Positions 36,961 to 49,700 of a stretch of DNA of 64,000 nt are shown here, piece by piece. The position numbers and the translations under genes are program-made. Numbering within the stretch: the first letter of the stretch is position 1; the number at the start of each line of letters is the position of its first letter. The notes below the pieces were generated by a model. That model worked only from the letters and a program-made list of their open reading frames with translations. It did no database searches and was not told the DNA's origin. The stretch spans positions 62,001 to 126,000 of the forward strand of contig NW_027096021.1 of assembly GCF_040115645.1 (NCBI RefSeq), in the 5' to 3' direction. The DNA comes from Euwallacea fornicatus (taxonomy: Eukaryota; Arthropoda; Insecta; Coleoptera; Curculionidae).

Positions 36961-37970
36961 GTAATCAGCTCGACGAGATGTTGAATATGTCACAACACAT
37001 CATGATTACATCTTGTTGAACATCCAAGAAAAATAGTACTTTATGTGCTCAAACACACAACTTGTGTGACTTTTCAAACTTTGAAGCTCGATAACTTCGG
37101 CAAATGAAGACCAAATTTGTTAAACAAAGTGTCAAATTAATCACCTCAACGCGATTTTGAAGATGTCACAACACATCATGATTACATCTTGTTGAACTTC
37201 CAAGAAAAATAGTACTTTATGTGCTCAAACACACAACTTGTGTGACTTTTCAAACTTTGAAGCTCGATAACTTCGGCAAATGAGGACCAAATTTGTTAAA
37301 CAGAGTGTCAAATTAATCAGCTCGATGAGTACTTTAACATGACACAACACATCAGAATTGCATCTTGTTGAACTTCCAAGAAAAATAGTACTTTATGTGC
37401 TCAAACACACAACTTGTGTGACTTTTCAAACTTTGAAGCTCGATAACTTCGGCAAATGAGGACCAAATTTGTTAAACAAAGTGTCAAAGTAATCAACTCA
37501 ACGAGATTTTGAAGATGTCACAACACATCGTGATTGCATCTTGTTGAACTTCCAAGAAAAATAGTACTTTATGTGCTCAAATACACAACTTTTGTGACTT
37601 TTCAAACTTTGAAGCTCGATAACTTCGGCAAATGTGGACCAAATTTCTTAAACAAAGTGTCAAAGTAATCACCTCAACGAGATTTTGAAGATGTCACAAC
37701 ACATCGTGATTGCATCTTGTTGAACTTCCAAGAAAAATAGTACTTTATGTGCTCAAATACACAACTTTTGTGACTTTTCAAACTTTGAAGCTCGATAACT
37801 TCGGCAAATGTGGACCAAATTTCTTAAACAAAGTGTCAAAGTAATCACCTCAACGAGATTTTGAAGATGTCACAACACATCGTGATTGCATCTTGTTGAA
37901 CTTCCCAGAAAAATAGTACTTTATGTGCTCAAATACACAACTTTTGTGACTTTTCAAACTTTGAAGCTCG
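36840..37970 (+). repeat. Copy of about 31560-32690, displaced 30 monomers
   Basis: Shares ATAACATCGG, GATGTTGAATATG with GAACATCC, CAACGCG, the subtype monomer (37313 matching 32033), three AAATAC/CTTTTGTG monomers and CTTCCCAGAAAAA (about 37902 matching 32622). It ends near 37975, where this copy has CTTCGGCAAATGTGG and the source has CTTCGTCAAATGAGG. Displacement 5280 bp. Confidence 0.8.
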
Positions 37971-38016
37971 ATAACTTCGGCAAATGTGGACCAAATTTCT
38001 TAAACAAAGTGTCAAA

Positions 38017-39010
38017 GTAATCAACTCAACGAGATTTTGAAGATGTCACAACACATCGTGATTGCATCTTGTTGAACTTCCAAGAAAAATAGTACTTTAT
38101 GTGCTCAAACACACAACTTTTGTGACTTTTCAAACTTTGAAGCTCGATAACTTCGGCAAATGAGGACCAAATTTGTTAAACAGAGTGTCAAATTAATCAG
38201 CTCGACGAGATTTTGAAGATGTCACAACACAACAGAATTGCATCTTGTTGAACTTCCAAGAAAAATAGTACTTTATGTGCTCAAACACACAACTTTTGTG
38301 ACTTTTCAAACTTTGAAGCTCGATAACATCGGCAAATGTGGACCAAATTTCTTAAACAAAGTGTCAAAGTAATCAACTCAACGAGATTTTGAAGATGTCA
38401 CAACACATCGTGATTGCATCTTGTTGAACTTCCAAGAAAAATAGTACTTTATGTGCTCAAATACACAACTTGTGTGACTTTTCAAACTTTGAAGCTCGAT
38501 AACTTCGTCAAATGAGGACCAAATTTGTTAAACAGAGTGTCAAATTAATCAGCTCGACGAGATTTTGAAGATGTCACAACACAACAGAATTGCATCTTGT
38601 TGAACTTCCAAGAAAAATAGTACTTTATGTGCTCAAACACACAACTTTTGTGACTTTTCAAACTTTGAAGCTCGATAACTTCGGCAAATGTGGACCAAAT
38701 TTCTTAAACAAAGTGTCAAAGTAATCAACTCAACGAGATTTTGAAGATGTCACAACACATCGTGATTGCATCTTGTTGAACTTCCAAGAAAAATAGTACT
38801 TTATGTGCTCAAATACACAACTTTTGTGACTTTTCAAACTTTGAAGCTCGATAACTTCGGCAAATGTGGACCAAATTTCTTAAACAAAGTGTCAAAGTAA
38901 TCAACTCAACGAGATTTTGAAGATGTCACAACACATCGTGATTGCATCTTGTTGAACTTCCAAGAAAAATAGTACTTTATGTGCTCAAATACACAACTTT
39001 TGTGACTTTT
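38017..39010 (+). repeat. Copy of 35377 to about 36370, displaced 15 monomers
   Basis: Same order in both: CAACTC with GAGG; ACAACAG with ATAACATCGG; AAATAC with CGTCAAATG; ACAACAG with CTTCGGCAAATGTGG; two CAACTC/AAATAC/CTTTTGTG monomers. At about 39025 this copy turns to ATAGCTTCGGCAAATGAAG while the source still has ATAACTTCGGCAAATGTGG. Displacement 2640 bp. Confidence 0.75.
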
Positions 39011-39240
39011 CAAACTTTGAAGCTCGATAGCTTCGGCAAATGAAGACCAAATTTGTTAAACAAAGTGTCAAATTAATCAGCTCGACGAGATTTTGAATAT
39101 GTCACAACACATCATGATTACATCTTGTTGAACATCCAAGAAAAATAGTACTTTATGTGCTCAAACACACAACTTTTGTGACTTTTCAAACTTTGAAGCT
39201 CGATAACTTCGGCAAATGAGGACCAAATTTGTTAAACAGA

Positions 39241-40832
39241 GTGTCAAATTAATCAGCTCGACGAGATTTTGAAGATGTCACAACACAACAGAATTGCATC
39301 TTGTTGAACTTCCAAGAAAAATAGTACTTTATGTGCTCAAACACACAACTTGTGTGACTTTTCAAACATTGAAGCTCGATAACTTCGTCAAATGAGGACC
39401 AAATTTGTTAAACAGAGTGTCAAATTAATCAGCTCGACGAGATTTTGAAGATGTCACAACACATCGTGATTGCATCTTGTTGAACTTCCAAGAAAAATAG
39501 TACTTTATGTGCTCAAACACACAACTTGTGTGACTTTTCAAACATTGAAGCTCGATAACTTCGTCAAATGAGGACCAAATTTGTTAAACAGAGTGTCAAA
39601 TTAATCAGCTCGACGAGATTTTGAAGATGTCACAACACATCGTGATTGCATCTTGTTGAACTTCCAAGAAAAATAGTACTTTATGTGCTCAAACACACAA
39701 CTTTTGTGACTTTTCAAACTTTGAAGCTCGATAACATCGGCAAATGTGGACCAAATTTCTTAAACAAAGTGTCAAAGTAATCACCTCAACGAGATTTTGA
39801 AGATGTCACAACACATCGTAATTGCATCTTGTTGAACTTCCAAGAAAAATATTACTTTATGTGCTCAAATACACAACTTTTGTGACTTTTCAAACTTTGA
39901 AGCTCGATAACTTCGGCAAATGTGGACCAAATTTCTTAAACAAAGTGTCAAAGTAATCACCTCAACGAGATTTTGAAGATGTCACAACACATCGTGATTG
40001 CATCTTGTTGAACTTCCAAGAAAAATAGTACTTTATGTGCTCAAATACACAACTTTTGTGACTTTTCAAACTTTGAAGCTCGATAACTTCGGCAAATGTG
40101 GACCAAATTTCTTAAACAAAGTGTCAAAGTAATCAACTCAACGAGATTTTGAAGATGTCACAACACATCGTGATTGCATCTTGTTGAACTTCCAAGAAAA
40201 ATAGTACTTTATGTGCTCAAACACACAACTTTTGTGACTTTTCAAACTTTGAAGCTCGATAACTTCGGCAAATGAGGACCAAATTTGTTAAACAGAGTGT
40301 CAAATTAATTAGCTCGACGAGATTTTGAAGATGTCACAACACAACAGAATTGCATCTTGTTGAACTTCCAAGAAAAATAGTACTTTATGTGCTCAAACAC
40401 ACAACTTTTGTGACTTTTCAAACTTTGAAGCTCGATAACATCGGCAAATGTGGACCAAATTTCTTAAACAAAGTGTCAAAGTAATCAGCTCGACGAGATG
40501 TTGAATATGTCACAACACATCATGATTACATCTTGTTGAACATCCAAGAAAAATAGTACTTTATGTGCTCAAACACACAACTTGTGTGACTTTTCAAACT
40601 TTGAAGCTCGATAACTTCGGCAAATGAAGACCAAATTTGTTAAACAAAGTGTCAAATTAATCACCTCAACGCGATTTTGAAGATGTCACAACACATCATG
40701 ATTACATCTTGTTGAACTTCCAAGAAAAATAGTACTTTATGTGCTCAAACACACAACTTGTGTGACTTTTCAAACTTTGAAGCTCGATAACTTCGGCAAA
40801 TGAGGACCAAATTTGTTAAACAGAGTGTCAAA
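39241..40832 (+). repeat. Copy of about 25865-27456, displaced 76 monomers
   Basis: ACAACAG with CATTGAAG and CGTCAAATG, then CGTGATTG with CATTGAAG and CGTCAAATG, then CGTGATTG with ATAACATCGG, CGTAATTG with ATATTACTTT, and the rest to the subtype monomer at 40833 follow the 12-mer order. From about 39630 the sequence also matches the 13-mer source at displacement 63, so the boundary between the two sources cannot be fixed by eye. Confidence 0.7.
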
Positions 40833-43800
40833 TTAATCAGCTCGATGAGTACTTTAACATGACACAACACATCAGAATTGCATCTTGTTGAACTTCCAAG
40901 AAAAATAGTACTTTATGTGCTCAAACACACAACTTGAGTGACTTTTCAAACTTTGAAGCTCGATAACTTCGGCAAATGAGGACCAAATTTGTTAAACAAA
41001 GTGTCAAAGTAATCAACTCAACGAGATTTTGAAGATGTCACAACACATCGTGATTGCATCTTGTTGAACTTCCAAGAAAAATAGTACTTTAGGTGCTCAA
41101 ACACACAACTTTTGTGACTTTTCAAACTTTGAAGCTCGATAACTTCGGCAAATGAGGACCAAATTTGTTAAACAGAGTGTCAAATTAATCAGCTCGACGA
41201 GATTTTGAAGATGTCACAACACAACAGAATTGCATCTTGTTGAACTTCCAAGAAAAATAGTACTTTATGTGCTCAAACACACAACTTTTGTGACTTTTCA
41301 AACTTTGAAGCTCGATAACATCGGCAAATGTGGACCAAATTTCTTAAACAAAGTGTCAAAGTAATCAACTCAACGAGATTTTGAAGATGTCACAACACAT
41401 CGTGATTGCATCTTGTTGAACTTCCAAGAAAAATAGTACTTTATGTGCTCAAATACACAACTTGTGTGACTTTTCAAACTTTGAAGCTCGATAACTTCGT
41501 CAAATGAGGACCAAATTTGTTAAACAGAGTGTCAAATTAATCAGCTCGACGAGATTTTGAAGATGTCACAACACAACAGAATTGCATCTTGTTGAACTTC
41601 CAAGAAAAATAGTACTTTATGTGCTCAAACACACAACTTTTGTGACTTTTCAAACTTTGAAGCTCGATAACATCGGCAAATGTGGACCAAATTTCTTAAA
41701 CAAAGTGTCAAAGTAATCACCTCAACGAGATTTTGAAGATGTCACAACACATCGTAATTGCATCTTGTTGAACTTCCAAGAAAAATAGTACTTTATGTGC
41801 TCAAATACACAACTTTTGTGACTTTTCAAACTTTGAAGCTCGATAACTTCGGCAAATGTGGACCAAATTTCTTAAACAAAGTGTCAAAGTAATCACCTCA
41901 ACGAGATTTTGAAGATGTCACAACACATCGTGATTGCATCTTGTTGAACTTCCAAGAAAAATAGTACTTTATGTGCTCAAACACACAACTTTTGTGACTT
42001 TTCAAACTTTGAAGCTCGATAACATCGGCAAATGTGGACCAAATTTCTTAAACAAAGTGTCAAAGTAATCACCTCAACGAGATTTTGAAGATGTCACAAC
42101 ACATCGTAATTGCATCTTGTTGAACTTCCAAGAAAAATATTACTTTATGTGCTCAAATACACAACTTTTGTGACTTTTCAAACTTTGAAGCTCGATAACT
42201 TCGGCAAATGTGGACCAAATTTCTTAAACAAAGTGTCAAAGTAATCACCTCAACGAGATTTTGAAGATGTCACAACACATCGTGATTGCATCTTGTTGAA
42301 CTTCCAAGAAAAATAGTACTTTATGTGCTCAAATACACAACTTTTGTGACTTTTCAAACTTTGAAGCTCGATAACTTCGGCAAATGTGGACCAAATTTCT
42401 TAAACAAAGTGTCAAAGTAATCAACTCAACGAGATTTTGAAGATGTCACAACACATCGTGATTGCATCTTGTTGAACTTCCAAGAAAAATAGTACTTTAT
42501 GTGCTCAAACACACAACTTTTGTGACTTTTCAAACTTTGAAGCTCGATAACTTCGGCAAATGAGGACCAAATTTGTTAAACAGAGTGTCAAATTAATTAG
42601 CTCGACGAGATTTTGAAGATGTCACAACACAACAGAATTGCATCTTGTTGAACTTCCAAGAAAAATAGTACTTTATGTGCTCAAACACACAACTTTTGTG
42701 ACTTTTCAAACTTTGAAGCTCGATAACATCGGCAAATGTGGACCAAATTTCTTAAACAAAGTGTCAAAGTAATCAGCTCGACGAGATGTTGAATATGTCA
42801 CAACACATCATGATTACATCTTGTTGAACATCCAAGAAAAATAGTACTTTATGTGCTCAAACACACAACTTGTGTGACTTTTCAAACTTTGAAGCTCGAT
42901 AACTTCGGCAAATGAAGACCAAATTTGTTAAACAAAGTGTCAAATTAATCACCTCAACGCGATTTTGAAGATGTCACAACACATCATGATTACATCTTGT
43001 TGAACTTCCAAGAAAAATAGTACTTTATGTGCTCAAACACACAACTTGTGTGACTTTTCAAACTTTGAAGCTCGATAACTTCGGCAAATGAGGACCAAAT
43101 TTGTTAAACAGAGTGTCAAATTAATCAGCTCGATGAGTACTTTAACATGACACAACACATCAGAATTGCATCTTGTTGAACTTCCAAGAAAAATAGTACT
43201 TTATGTGCTCAAACACACAACTTGTGTGACTTTTCAAACTTTGAAGCTCGATAACTTCGGCAAATGAGGACCAAATTTGTTAAACAAAGTGTCAAAGTAA
43301 TCAACTCAACGAGATTTTGAAGATGTCACAACACATCGTGATTGCATCTTGTTGAACTTCCAAGAAAAATAGTACTTTATGTGCTCAAATACACAACTTT
43401 TGTGACTTTTCAAACTTTGAAGCTCGATAACTTCGGCAAATGTGGACCAAATTTCTTAAACAAAGTGTCAAAGTAATCACCTCAACGAGATTTTGAAGAT
43501 GTCACAACACATCGTGATTGCATCTTGTTGAACTTCCAAGAAAAATAGTACTTTATGTGCTCAAATACACAACTTTTGTGACTTTTCAAACTTTGAAGCT
43601 CGATAACTTCGGCAAATGTGGACCAAATTTCTTAAACAAAGTGTCAAAGTAATCACCTCAACGAGATTTTGAAGATGTCACAACACATCGTGATTGCATC
43701 TTGTTGAACTTCCCAGAAAAATAGTACTTTATGTGCTCAAATACACAACTTTTGTGACTTTTCAAACTTTGAAGCTCGATAACTTCGTCAAATGAGGACC

Positions 43801-46130
43801 AAATTTGTTAAACAGAGTGTCAAATTAATCAGCTCGACGAGATTTTGAAGATGTCACAACACAACAGAATTGCATCTTGTTGAACTTCCAAGAAAAATAG
43901 TACTTTATGTGCTCAAACACACAACTTTTGTGACTTTTCAAACTTTGAAGCTCGATAACTTCGGCAAATGAGGACCAAATTTGTTAAACAGAGTGTCAAA
44001 TTAATCAGCTCGACGAGATTTTGAAGATGTCACAACACAACAGAATTGCATCTTGTTGAACTTCCAAGAAAAATAGTACTTTATGTGCTCAAACACACAA
44101 CTTTTGTGACTTTTCAAACTTTGAAGCTCGATAACTTCGGCAAATGAGGACCAAATTTGTTAAACAAAGTGTCAAAGTAATCAACTCAACGAGATTTTGA
44201 AGATGTCACAACACATCGTGATTGCATCTTGTTGAACTTCCAAGAAAAATAGTACTTTATGTGCTCAAACACACAACTTTTGTGACTTTTCAAACTTTGA
44301 AGCTCGATAACATCGGCAAATGTGGACCAAATTTCTTAAACAAAGTGTCAAAGTAATCAACTCAACGAGATTTTGAAGATGTCACAACACATCGTGATTG
44401 CATCTTGTTGAACTTCCAAGAAAAATAGTACTTTATGTGCTCAAATACACAACTTGTGTGACTTTTCAAACTTTGAAGCTCGATAACTTCGTCAAATGAG
44501 GACCAAATTTGTTAAACAAAGTGTCAAAGTAATCAACTCAACGAGATTTTGAAGATGTCACAACACATCGTGATTGCATCTTGTTGAACTTCCAAGAAAA
44601 ATAGTACTTTATGTGCTCAAATACACAACTTGTGTGACTTTTCAAACTTTGAAGCTCGATAACTTCGTCAAATGAGGACCAAATTTGTTAAACAGAGTGT
44701 CAAATTAATCAGCTCGACGAGATTTTGAAGATGTCACAACACATCGTGATTGCATCTTGTTGAACTTCCAAGAAAAATAGTACTTTATGTGCTCAAATAC
44801 ACAACTTGTGTGACTTTTCAAACTTTGAAGCTCGATAACTTCGTCAAATGAGGACCAAATTTGTTAAACAGAGTGTCAAATTAATCAGCTCGACGAGATT
44901 TTGAAGATGTCACAACACATCGTGATTGCATCTTGTTGAACTTCCAAGAAAAATAGTACTTTATGTGCTCAAACACACAACTTTTGTGACTTTTCAAACT
45001 TTGAAGCTCGATAACTTCGGCAAATGAGGACCAAATTTGTTAAACAGAGTGTCAAATTAATCAGCTCGACGAGATTTTGAAGATGTCACAACACAACAGA
45101 ATTGCATCTTGTTGAACTTCCAAGAAAAATAGTACTTTATGTGCTCAAACACACAACTTTTGTGACTTTTCAAACTTTGAAGCTCGATAACTTCGGCAAA
45201 TGAGGACCAAATTTGTTAAACAAAGTGTCAAAGTAATCAACTCAACGAGATTTTGAAGATGTCACAACACATCGTGATTGCATCTTGTTGAACTTCCAAG
45301 AAAAATAGTACTTTATGTGCTCAAACACACAACTTTTGTGACTTTTCAAACTTTGAAGCTCGATAACATCGGCAAATGTGGACCAAATTTCTTAAACAAA
45401 GTGTCAAAGTAATCAACTCAACGAGATTTTGAAGATGTCACAACACATCGTGATTGCATCTTGTTGAACTTCCAAGAAAAATAGTACTTTATGTGCTCAA
45501 ATACACAACTTGTGTGACTTTTCAAACTTTGAAGCTCGATAACTTCGTCAAATGAGGACCAAATTTGTTAAACAGAGTGTCAAATTAATCAGCTCGACGA
45601 GATTTTGAAGATGTCACAACACAACAGAATTGCATCTTGTTGAACTTCCAAGAAAAATAGTACTTTATGTGCTCAAACACACAACTTTTGTGACTTTTCA
45701 AACTTTGAAGCTCGATAACTTCGGCAAATGAGGACCAAATTTGTTAAACAAAGTGTCAAAGTAATCAACTCAACGAGATTTTGAAGATGTCACAACACAT
45801 CGTGATTGCATCTTGTTGAACTTCCAAGAAAAATAGTACTTTATGTGCTCAAATACACAACTTGTGTGACTTTTCAAACTTTGAAGCTCGATAACTTCGT
45901 CAAATGAGGACCAAATTTGTTAAACAGAGTGTCAAATTAATCAGCTCGACGAGATTTTGAAGATGTCACAACACAACAGAATTGCATCTTGTTGAACTTC
46001 CAAGAAAAATAGTACTTTATGTGCTCAAACACACAACTTTTGTGACTTTTCAAACTTTGAAGCTCGATAACATCGGCAAATGTGGACCAAATTTCTTAAA
46101 CAAAGTGTCAAAGTAATCACCTCAACGAGA
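39630..46130 (+). repeat. Large block copy of about 28540-35040, displaced 63 monomers
   Basis: About 6.5 kb matches at +11088 bp. It includes the 13-mer with CTTGAGTG and TTAGGTGC (40833-43120 matching 29745-32032), the subtype monomer without CTTGAGTG (43121 matching 32033), CTTCCCAGAAAAA (about 43710 matching 32622) and the run of CGTCAAATG monomers. The match ends inside the monomer at 46113: after CACCTCAACGAG this copy has CGTGATTG with CTTGTGTG where the source has CGTAATTG with CTTTTGTG. It is the longest duplicated segment seen. Confidence 0.85.
44705..46112 (+). repeat. 8-monomer tandem duplication, unit 1 (1408 bp)
   Basis: Corresponds to 33617-35024. Order: CGTGATTG/AAATAC/CGTCAAATG; CGTGATTG/GAGG; ACAACAG/GAGG; CAACTC/ATAACATCGG; AAATAC/CGTCAAATG; ACAACAG/GAGG; AAATAC/CGTCAAATG; ACAACAG/ATAACATCGG. 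The unit is immediately repeated at 46113-47520, which is not the case in the source block, so the tandem doubling happened after the 63-monomer copy was made. Confidence 0.85.
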
Positions 46131-47520
46131 TTTTGAAGATGTCACAACACATCGTGATTGCATCTTGTTGAACTTCCAAGAAAAATAGTACTTTATGTGC
46201 TCAAATACACAACTTGTGTGACTTTTCAAACTTTGAAGCTCGATAACTTCGTCAAATGAGGACCAAATTTGTTAAACAGAGTGTCAAATTAATCAGCTCG
46301 ACGAGATTTTGAAGATGTCACAACACATCGTGATTGCATCTTGTTGAACTTCCAAGAAAAATAGTACTTTATGTGCTCAAACACACAACTTTTGTGACTT
46401 TTCAAACTTTGAAGCTCGATAACTTCGGCAAATGAGGACCAAATTTGTTAAACAGAGTGTCAAATTAATCAGCTCGACGAGATTTTGAAGATGTCACAAC
46501 ACAACAGAATTGCATCTTGTTGAACTTCCAAGAAAAATAGTACTTTATGTGCTCAAACACACAACTTTTGTGACTTTTCAAACTTTGAAGCTCGATAACT
46601 TCGGCAAATGAGGACCAAATTTGTTAAACAAAGTGTCAAAGTAATCAACTCAACGAGATTTTGAAGATGTCACAACACATCGTGATTGCATCTTGTTGAA
46701 CTTCCAAGAAAAATAGTACTTTATGTGCTCAAACACACAACTTTTGTGACTTTTCAAACTTTGAAGCTCGATAACATCGGCAAATGTGGACCAAATTTCT
46801 TAAACAAAGTGTCAAAGTAATCAACTCAACGAGATTTTGAAGATGTCACAACACATCGTGATTGCATCTTGTTGAACTTCCAAGAAAAATAGTACTTTAT
46901 GTGCTCAAATACACAACTTGTGTGACTTTTCAAACTTTGAAGCTCGATAACTTCGTCAAATGAGGACCAAATTTGTTAAACAGAGTGTCAAATTAATCAG
47001 CTCGACGAGATTTTGAAGATGTCACAACACAACAGAATTGCATCTTGTTGAACTTCCAAGAAAAATAGTACTTTATGTGCTCAAACACACAACTTTTGTG
47101 ACTTTTCAAACTTTGAAGCTCGATAACTTCGGCAAATGAGGACCAAATTTGTTAAACAAAGTGTCAAAGTAATCAACTCAACGAGATTTTGAAGATGTCA
47201 CAACACATCGTGATTGCATCTTGTTGAACTTCCAAGAAAAATAGTACTTTATGTGCTCAAATACACAACTTGTGTGACTTTTCAAACTTTGAAGCTCGAT
47301 AACTTCGTCAAATGAGGACCAAATTTGTTAAACAGAGTGTCAAATTAATCAGCTCGACGAGATTTTGAAGATGTCACAACACAACAGAATTGCATCTTGT
47401 TGAACTTCCAAGAAAAATAGTACTTTATGTGCTCAAACACACAACTTTTGTGACTTTTCAAACTTTGAAGCTCGATAACATCGGCAAATGTGGACCAAAT
47501 TTCTTAAACAAAGTGTCAAA
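46113..47520 (+). repeat. 8-monomer tandem duplication, unit 2 (1408 bp)
   Basis: Repeats 44705-46112 at +1408 bp. Its first monomer is chimeric: the opening GTAATCACCTCAACGAG belongs to the type at source 35025, and the remainder to the type at 33617. The next monomer (47521) returns to CACCTC/CGTAATTG, as expected if the array resumed the source order after the extra unit, then switches to ATAGCTTCGG near 47650. Confidence 0.85.
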
Positions 47521-48309
47521 GTAATCACCTCAACGAGATTTTGAAGATGTCACAACACATCGTAATTGCATCTTGTTGAACTTCCAAGAAAAATAGTACT
47601 TTATGTGCTCAAACACACAACTTTTGTGACTTTTCAAACTTTGAAGCTCGATAGCTTCGGCAAATGAAGACCAAATTTGTTAAACAAAGTGTCAAATTAA
47701 TCAGCTCGACGAGATGTTGAATATGTCACAACACATCATGATTACATCTTGTTGAACATCCAAGAAAAATAGTACTTTATGTGCTCAAACACACAACTTG
47801 TGTGACTTTTCAAACTTTGAAGCTCGATAACTTCGGCAAATGAGGACCAAATTTCTTAAACAAAGTGTCAAAGTAATCACCTCAACGAGATTTTGAAGAT
47901 GTCACAACACATCATTATTACATCTTGTTGAACTTCCAAGAAAAATAGTACTTTATGTGCTCAAACACACAACTTTTGTGACTTTTCAAACTTTGAAGCT
48001 CGATAACTTCGGGAAATGTGGACCAAATTTCTTAAACAAAGTGTCAAAGTAATCACCTCAACGCGATTTTGAAGATGTCACAACACATCATGATTACATC
48101 TTGTTGAACTTCCAAGAAAAATAGTACTTTATGTGATCAAACACACAACTTTTGTGACTTTTCAAACTTTGAAGCTCGATAGCTTCGGCAAATGAAGACC
48201 AAATTTGTTAAACAAAGTGTCAAATTAATCAGCTCGACGAGATTTTGAATATGTCACAACACATCATGATTACATCTTGTTGAACATCCAAGAAAAATAG
48301 TACTTTATG

Positions 48310-49700
48310 TGCTCAAACACACAACTTGTGTGACTTTTCAAATTTTGAAGCTCGATAACTTCGGCAAATGAGGACCACATTTCTTAAACAAAGTGTCAAA
48401 GTAATCACCTCAACGAGATTTTGAAGATGTCACAACACATCATTATTACATCTTGTTGAACTTCCAAGAAAAATAGTACTTTATGTGCTCAAACACACAA
48501 CTTTTGTGACTTTTCCAATTTTGAAGCTCGATAACTTTGGCAAATGTGGACCAAATTTGTTAAACAGAGTGTCAAATTAATCAGCTCGACGAGATTTTGA
48601 AGATGTCACAACACATCAGAATTCCATCTTGTTGAACTTCCAAGAAAAATAGTACTTTATGTGCTCAAACACACAACTTGTGTGACTTTTCAAACTTTGA
48701 AGCTTGATAACTTCGGCAAATGAGGACCAAATTTGTTAAACAAAGTGTCAAAGTAATCACCTCCACGAGATTTTGAAGATGTCACAACACATCATGATTA
48801 CATCTTGTTGAATTTCCAAGAAAAATAGTACGTTATGTGCTCAAACACACAACTTTTGTGACTTTTCAAACTTTGAAGCTCGATAGCTTCGGCAAATGAA
48901 TACCAAATTTGTTAAACAAAGTGTCAAAGTAATCACCTCCACGAGATTTTGAAGATGTCACAACACATCATGATTACATCTTGTTGAACTTCCAAGAAAA
49001 ATAGTACTTTATGTGCTCAAACACACAACTTGTGTGACTTTTCAAACTTTGAAGCTCGATAAATTCGGCAAATGAGGACCAAATTTCTTAAACAAAGTGT
49101 CAAAGTAATCACCTCCACGAGATTTTGAAGATGTCACAACACATCATGATTACATCTTGTTGAACTTCCAAGAAAAATAGTACTTTATGTGCTCAAACAC
49201 ACAACTTGTGTGACTTTTCAAACTTTGAAGCTCGATAAATTCGGCAAATGAGGACCAAATTTCTTAAACAAAGTGTCAAAGTAATCACCTCCACGAGATT
49301 TTGAAGATGTCACAACACATCATGATTACATCTTGTTGAACTTCCAAGAAAAATAGTACTTTATGTGCTCAAATACACAACTTTTGTGACTTTTCAAACT
49401 TTGAAGCTCGATAGCTTCGGCAAATGTGGACCAAATTTCTTAAACAAAGTGTCAAAGTAATCACCTCCACGAGATTTTGAAGATGTCACAACACATCATG
49501 ATTACATCTTGTTGAATTTCCAAGAAAAATAGTACGTTATGTGCTCAAACACACAAGTTTTGTGACTTTTCAAACTTTGAAGCTCGATAAATTCGGCAAA
49601 TGAGGACCAAATTTCTTAAACAAAGTGTCAAAGTAATCACCTCCACGAGATTTTGAAGATGTCACAACACATCATGATTACATCTTGTTGAACTTCCAAG
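48310..49700 (+). repeat. Block repeated 35 monomers downstream (about 54470-55860)
   Basis: Shared marks in order: CATTATT; TTTTCCAATTTTGAAG with ATAACTTTGG; CAGAATTCC; AAGCTTGATAAC (48700 and 54860, a rare HindIII site); AGTACGTTATG; AAATGAATACC; two ATAAATTCGG monomers; AAATAC with ATAGCTTCGG; ACACAAGTTTTG. Divergence begins near 49725, where this copy has AAACACACAACTTGTG and the other AAATACACAACTTTTG. Near the left edge this copy has AAATTTTGAAG and GACCACATTTC, which the other lacks. Displacement 6160 bp. Confidence 0.8.
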
